A stretch of 64,000 nucleotides of DNA, from contig CAWCAJ010000005.1 in NCBI GenBank assembly GCA_963793465.1, positions 1 to 64,000 of the forward strand, written 5' to 3'. A program made the position numbers and the translations under genes. Below, piece after piece: positions 62,146 through 64,000 of this stretch. The number at the start of each line of letters is the position of its first letter. Within the stretch, counting starts at the first letter, position 1. The DNA comes from CAJQPP01 sp963793465 (lineage in GTDB: Bacteria > Planctomycetota > Planctomycetia > Pirellulales > Pirellulaceae). The notes below the pieces were generated by a model. That model was not told where the DNA came from, ran no database searches, and saw nothing but the letters and a program-made list of their open reading frames with translations.

Positions 62146-62613
62146 TCAGTCCGTGGCCTCCTCGCCAGTTTCAAATCCGTCTCCTCGCAGCACCAATACG
62201 GGACAATGCGATAAACGCAGCACACGCTCCGCTACCGAACCCAGCAGCAGACGACTGATACCCGTACGACCATGCGAAGGCATCACAATCAAACGAGCAC
62301 CCACCTCTTTGGCCAATTTGGTAATTTCACTTCCCGGATCACCAATCACGCAATGCCGTTCCAGATTCGGGTATTCCGCCGTCCCATACATCTGTTCCAG
62401 TTTTTCCAGAAGCAGTTTTTGTTGCTCATGGTCGAAAAGCGGCGGGATCGGGGCAGCCATGTCAATCGAAACCAAAAGCGAGGACTCCACCACATGGATC
62501 AAATGGACCCTGCTGGAGCTGTCGACCCACTCCAAGGTCTTTTCCAAGGCCCTCTTGGACTGTTCGGAGAAATCGAATGGAATAACGACGATGCTGTCTT
62601 CAAAGTATTTCAT
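62146..62613 (-). CDS. Universal stress protein (UspA family)
   Basis: A 155-aa UspA protein from ATG 62613: MKYFEDSIVVIPFDFSEQSK, with LIVMPSHGRTGISRLLLGSV as the ATP-binding motif and CPVLVLRGDG near the end. It is a paralogue of 44436-44870. The frame is open to 62958, but the extra 115 codons run into the start of the MFS gene on the other strand and are not family-like. The two genes are divergent, with 316 bp between. Confidence 0.88.
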   Translation of the reverse strand: MKYFEDSIVVIPFDFSEQSKRALEKTLEWVDSSSRVHLIHVVESSLLVSIDMAAPIPPLFDHEQQKLLLEKLEQMYGTAEYPNLERHCVIGDPGSEITKLAKEVGARLIVMPSHGRTGISRLLLGSVAERVLRLSHCPVLVLRGDGFETGEEATD

Positions 62614-62929
62614 TTTGTGCTGACTCCCGTGAAAACTGGTAACTGCATGCGTCGCAAGCCACGTGCCATTCGCACCAAACCAGGGTCGGCCACGCAGTTC
62701 CAGGGTCGGCCAGGCAGCCTTCCACGACATGGTCACGTGTGTCACACGCTCGATGATCGTCTGCGACACTTCAGAGTGCCCCACAAATTCAACATAATTC
62801 CATCGCGTGTCGGGACCACGAGCCAAGACGGTCGGGCGAATTCGCACATTCCTCTGAGTCTCGATTGCTCGATTCGCGGAGGGATGAGTAGGATTGGCAG
62901 CTTCCTGGATTAACGGAACCCCCCCAAAA
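62614..62929. other. Divergent intergenic region (USP gene / MFS gene)
   Basis: About 316 bases between two divergent starts. It should hold both promoters. The in-frame upstream extension of the USP gene covers it but looks like chance; I find no other gene. Confidence 0.5.
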
Positions 62930-64000
62930 ATGCAACCAGACAACACAGCACCGACCATCTGGCGGCGAGAAATTTCCGCATGGTGTTGTTATGACTGGGC
63001 GAACAGCGGCTACACCACCTTGTTGATTACCGTTTTCGTGGTCTATATCCAACGGGTGGTTTTCGACAGCCACAGCCAGGGAGTCACCGGGGCGGTCGTG
63101 TGGGCCTGGAGCGTGGCGGCATCCATGTTGATCGGCGCCCTGCTGTCGCCCATCGTGGGAGCGTGGGCCGATGCCCAGGCTGGTAAACGTTTGGGATTGG
63201 CGATCACTGGCGGCGGGGGTGGCATCTGTTGCATGACCATGGCCTTGATCCCACCTTCCCAAGCCGTTGCGGTTGTGGCGTGTCTGGTGTTGGCCAATCT
63301 TTGCCTGGAGTTGTCCTTAACGTTCTACAACGGTTTCCTGCCAGAAATCGCGAATGAACGGGATATCAATCGGGTCTCCGCGGCCGGCATGGGATGGGGC
63401 TACCTGGGGGGCGGCCTGGCATTGCTCCTGGCGGTGTTGCTCCTCAGCTATGGTGCCCCGCTGGGTGACAACGTCAAGTTGTTGAGGATCTGCATCTTCC
63501 TGACCGGACTCTGGTGGCTGGTGTTTACGATTCCACCGGTTTGGGTACTGCGGGACCAACCTCGGCGAACGACCAGGACAACGTGGCGACAAGCATCTGC
63601 CCTGGCTTGCGCCGATGTTTTGCAGACCATCCGGCAAATCCGGCTCAATCGCACCCTGTTGTGGTTCCTGGTGGCTTTTCTGATTTACAACGATGGTGTG
63701 CAAACCGTCATTAGCCAGGCCTCGACATTTGCCTTGCAGGAATTGGAGTTTTCAGACCGTGGCTTGCTGGCAGTGGTTTTGATGGTGCAGTTTGTGGCCA
63801 CCCCGGGCGCGATTCTGGTGGGTTGGATATCGGATCGCCTGGGCAGAAAACCCGCCTTGATGATTTGCCTGACGATGTGGATTGGATTGCTGATTGCGGC
63901 CTGGTTCGTGCGAAGCCAAACCCATTATTGGATGATGGCCGGTGGCGTGGCTTTGGTTTTGGGTGGCACGCAGGCCGTCAGTCGGGCCATCATGGGAGTG
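62930..64000 (+). CDS. MFS transporter (UMF1/Atg22-like), 3' end beyond window
   Basis: An open frame from ATG 62930 to the window edge, 357 codons. It starts MQPDNTAPTIWRREISAWCC and continues YDWANSGYTTLLITVFVVYI, the YDWANS motif typical of the UMF1 (vacuole effluxer Atg22-like) family of MFS proteins. About nine to ten membrane helices are visible, with the MFS loop VGAWADAQAGKRLG between helices 2 and 3 and VGWISDRLGRKPALMI after the middle. ATG codons further in are too late. Substrates of bacterial members are unknown. The missing C-terminal part should be about 70-100 residues. Confidence 0.88.
   Translation, partial: MQPDNTAPTIWRREISAWCCYDWANSGYTTLLITVFVVYIQRVVFDSHSQGVTGAVVWAWSVAASMLIGALLSPIVGAWADAQAGKRLGLAITGGGGGICCMTMALIPPSQAVAVVACLVLANLCLELSLTFYNGFLPEIANERDINRVSAAGMGWGYLGGGLALLLAVLLLSYGAPLGDNVKLLRICIFLTGLWWLVFTIPPVWVLRDQPRRTTRTTWRQASALACADVLQTIRQIRLNRTLLWFLVAFLIYNDGVQTVISQASTFALQELEFSDRGLLAVVLMVQFVATPGAILVGWISDRLGRKPALMICLTMWIGLLIAAWFVRSQTHYWMMAGGVALVLGGTQAVSRAIMGV

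Noticed and set aside
62614..62958. N-terminal extension of the USP gene with an apparent lipobox (MVGAVLSGC)
   Set aside because: It overlaps the start of the MFS gene on the other strand and is absent from the USP family; ATG 62613 is the natural start.

Overview
The window (about 55-57% GC by eye) looks like the chromosome of a planctomycete, most likely of the Pirellulales/Rhodopirellula type. The evidence is a sulfatase next to a PEP-CTERM protein, paralogous exported single-CxxCH proteins, a bacterial XPB-Bax1 helicase-nuclease pair, frequent intergenic palindromic repeats, weak Shine-Dalgarno signals and loosely packed genes. The taxon is an inference; there is no rRNA to confirm it. 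Several genes carry single-base frameshifts, which could be real decay or indel errors in a draft or metagenome assembly.

Layout. 1-3.4 kb is an accessory, repeat-rich end. It holds a 109-bp tandem array, a REP-associated (Y1/HUH) transposase, a 180-bp tandem palindromic array, tRNA-Arg(TCT) and a decayed IS3-family transposase. 3.5-8.2 kb holds a VOC protein and a four-gene operon: a lipoprotein-type iron-sulfur repair (RIC/ScdA-like) di-iron protein, then an HlyD-type adaptor, an FtsX-type permease and an ATPase. 8.3-10.9 kb holds an internally deleted IS256-like element, remnants of a nucleotidyltransferase gene pair and a Uma2-family protein. 11-13.6 kb is the XPB-like helicase with its DUF790 (Bax1) nuclease partner.

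13.9-30.7 kb is one long minus-strand surface-polysaccharide locus. It runs from a Wzz/GumC-like chain-length protein and a CpsD-like P-loop protein (Walker A lysine lost) through flippase, O-antigen ligase and glycosyltransferases. It continues with nucleotide-sugar enzymes (CTP:glucose-1-phosphate cytidylyltransferase, C-methyltransferase, epimerase, DegT aminotransferase), a CmcI-like methyltransferase, a 2OG-oxygenase-like protein and LhgO.

31.4-42 kb holds the sulfatase, a broken PEP-CTERM gene, a DNA-repair group (a 52-aa DUF2256 protein, a class II-like photolyase fused to a renalase-like flavoprotein, an Nei-type glycosylase) and small metabolic genes. 42.9-53.3 kb is a redox and stress group: two CxxCH proteins, USP and USP-CBS proteins, a hemerythrin, a type 2 glutamine amidotransferase, a CBS pair protein, an ATP-grasp protein, a CinA-family protein and a frameshifted phosphatase-EEP gene. 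53.4-64 kb holds a frameshifted bifunctional kinase, a peroxiredoxin-like gene with an in-frame TGA where the family has cysteine, a second ABC exporter operon, an HhH protein, a USP and the start of an MFS transporter.

The observation I rate highest is the putative selenoprotein at 55394-55933. Its UGA replaces the first Cys of a CxxC-type active site, and a perfect hairpin with a G-containing apical loop begins 18 nt downstream (loop 25 nt downstream), as in bacterial SECIS elements. Second are the dispersed composite repeats (38.1, 46.9 and 55.2 kb; part also at 34.2 kb), one of which abuts a truncated gltS.
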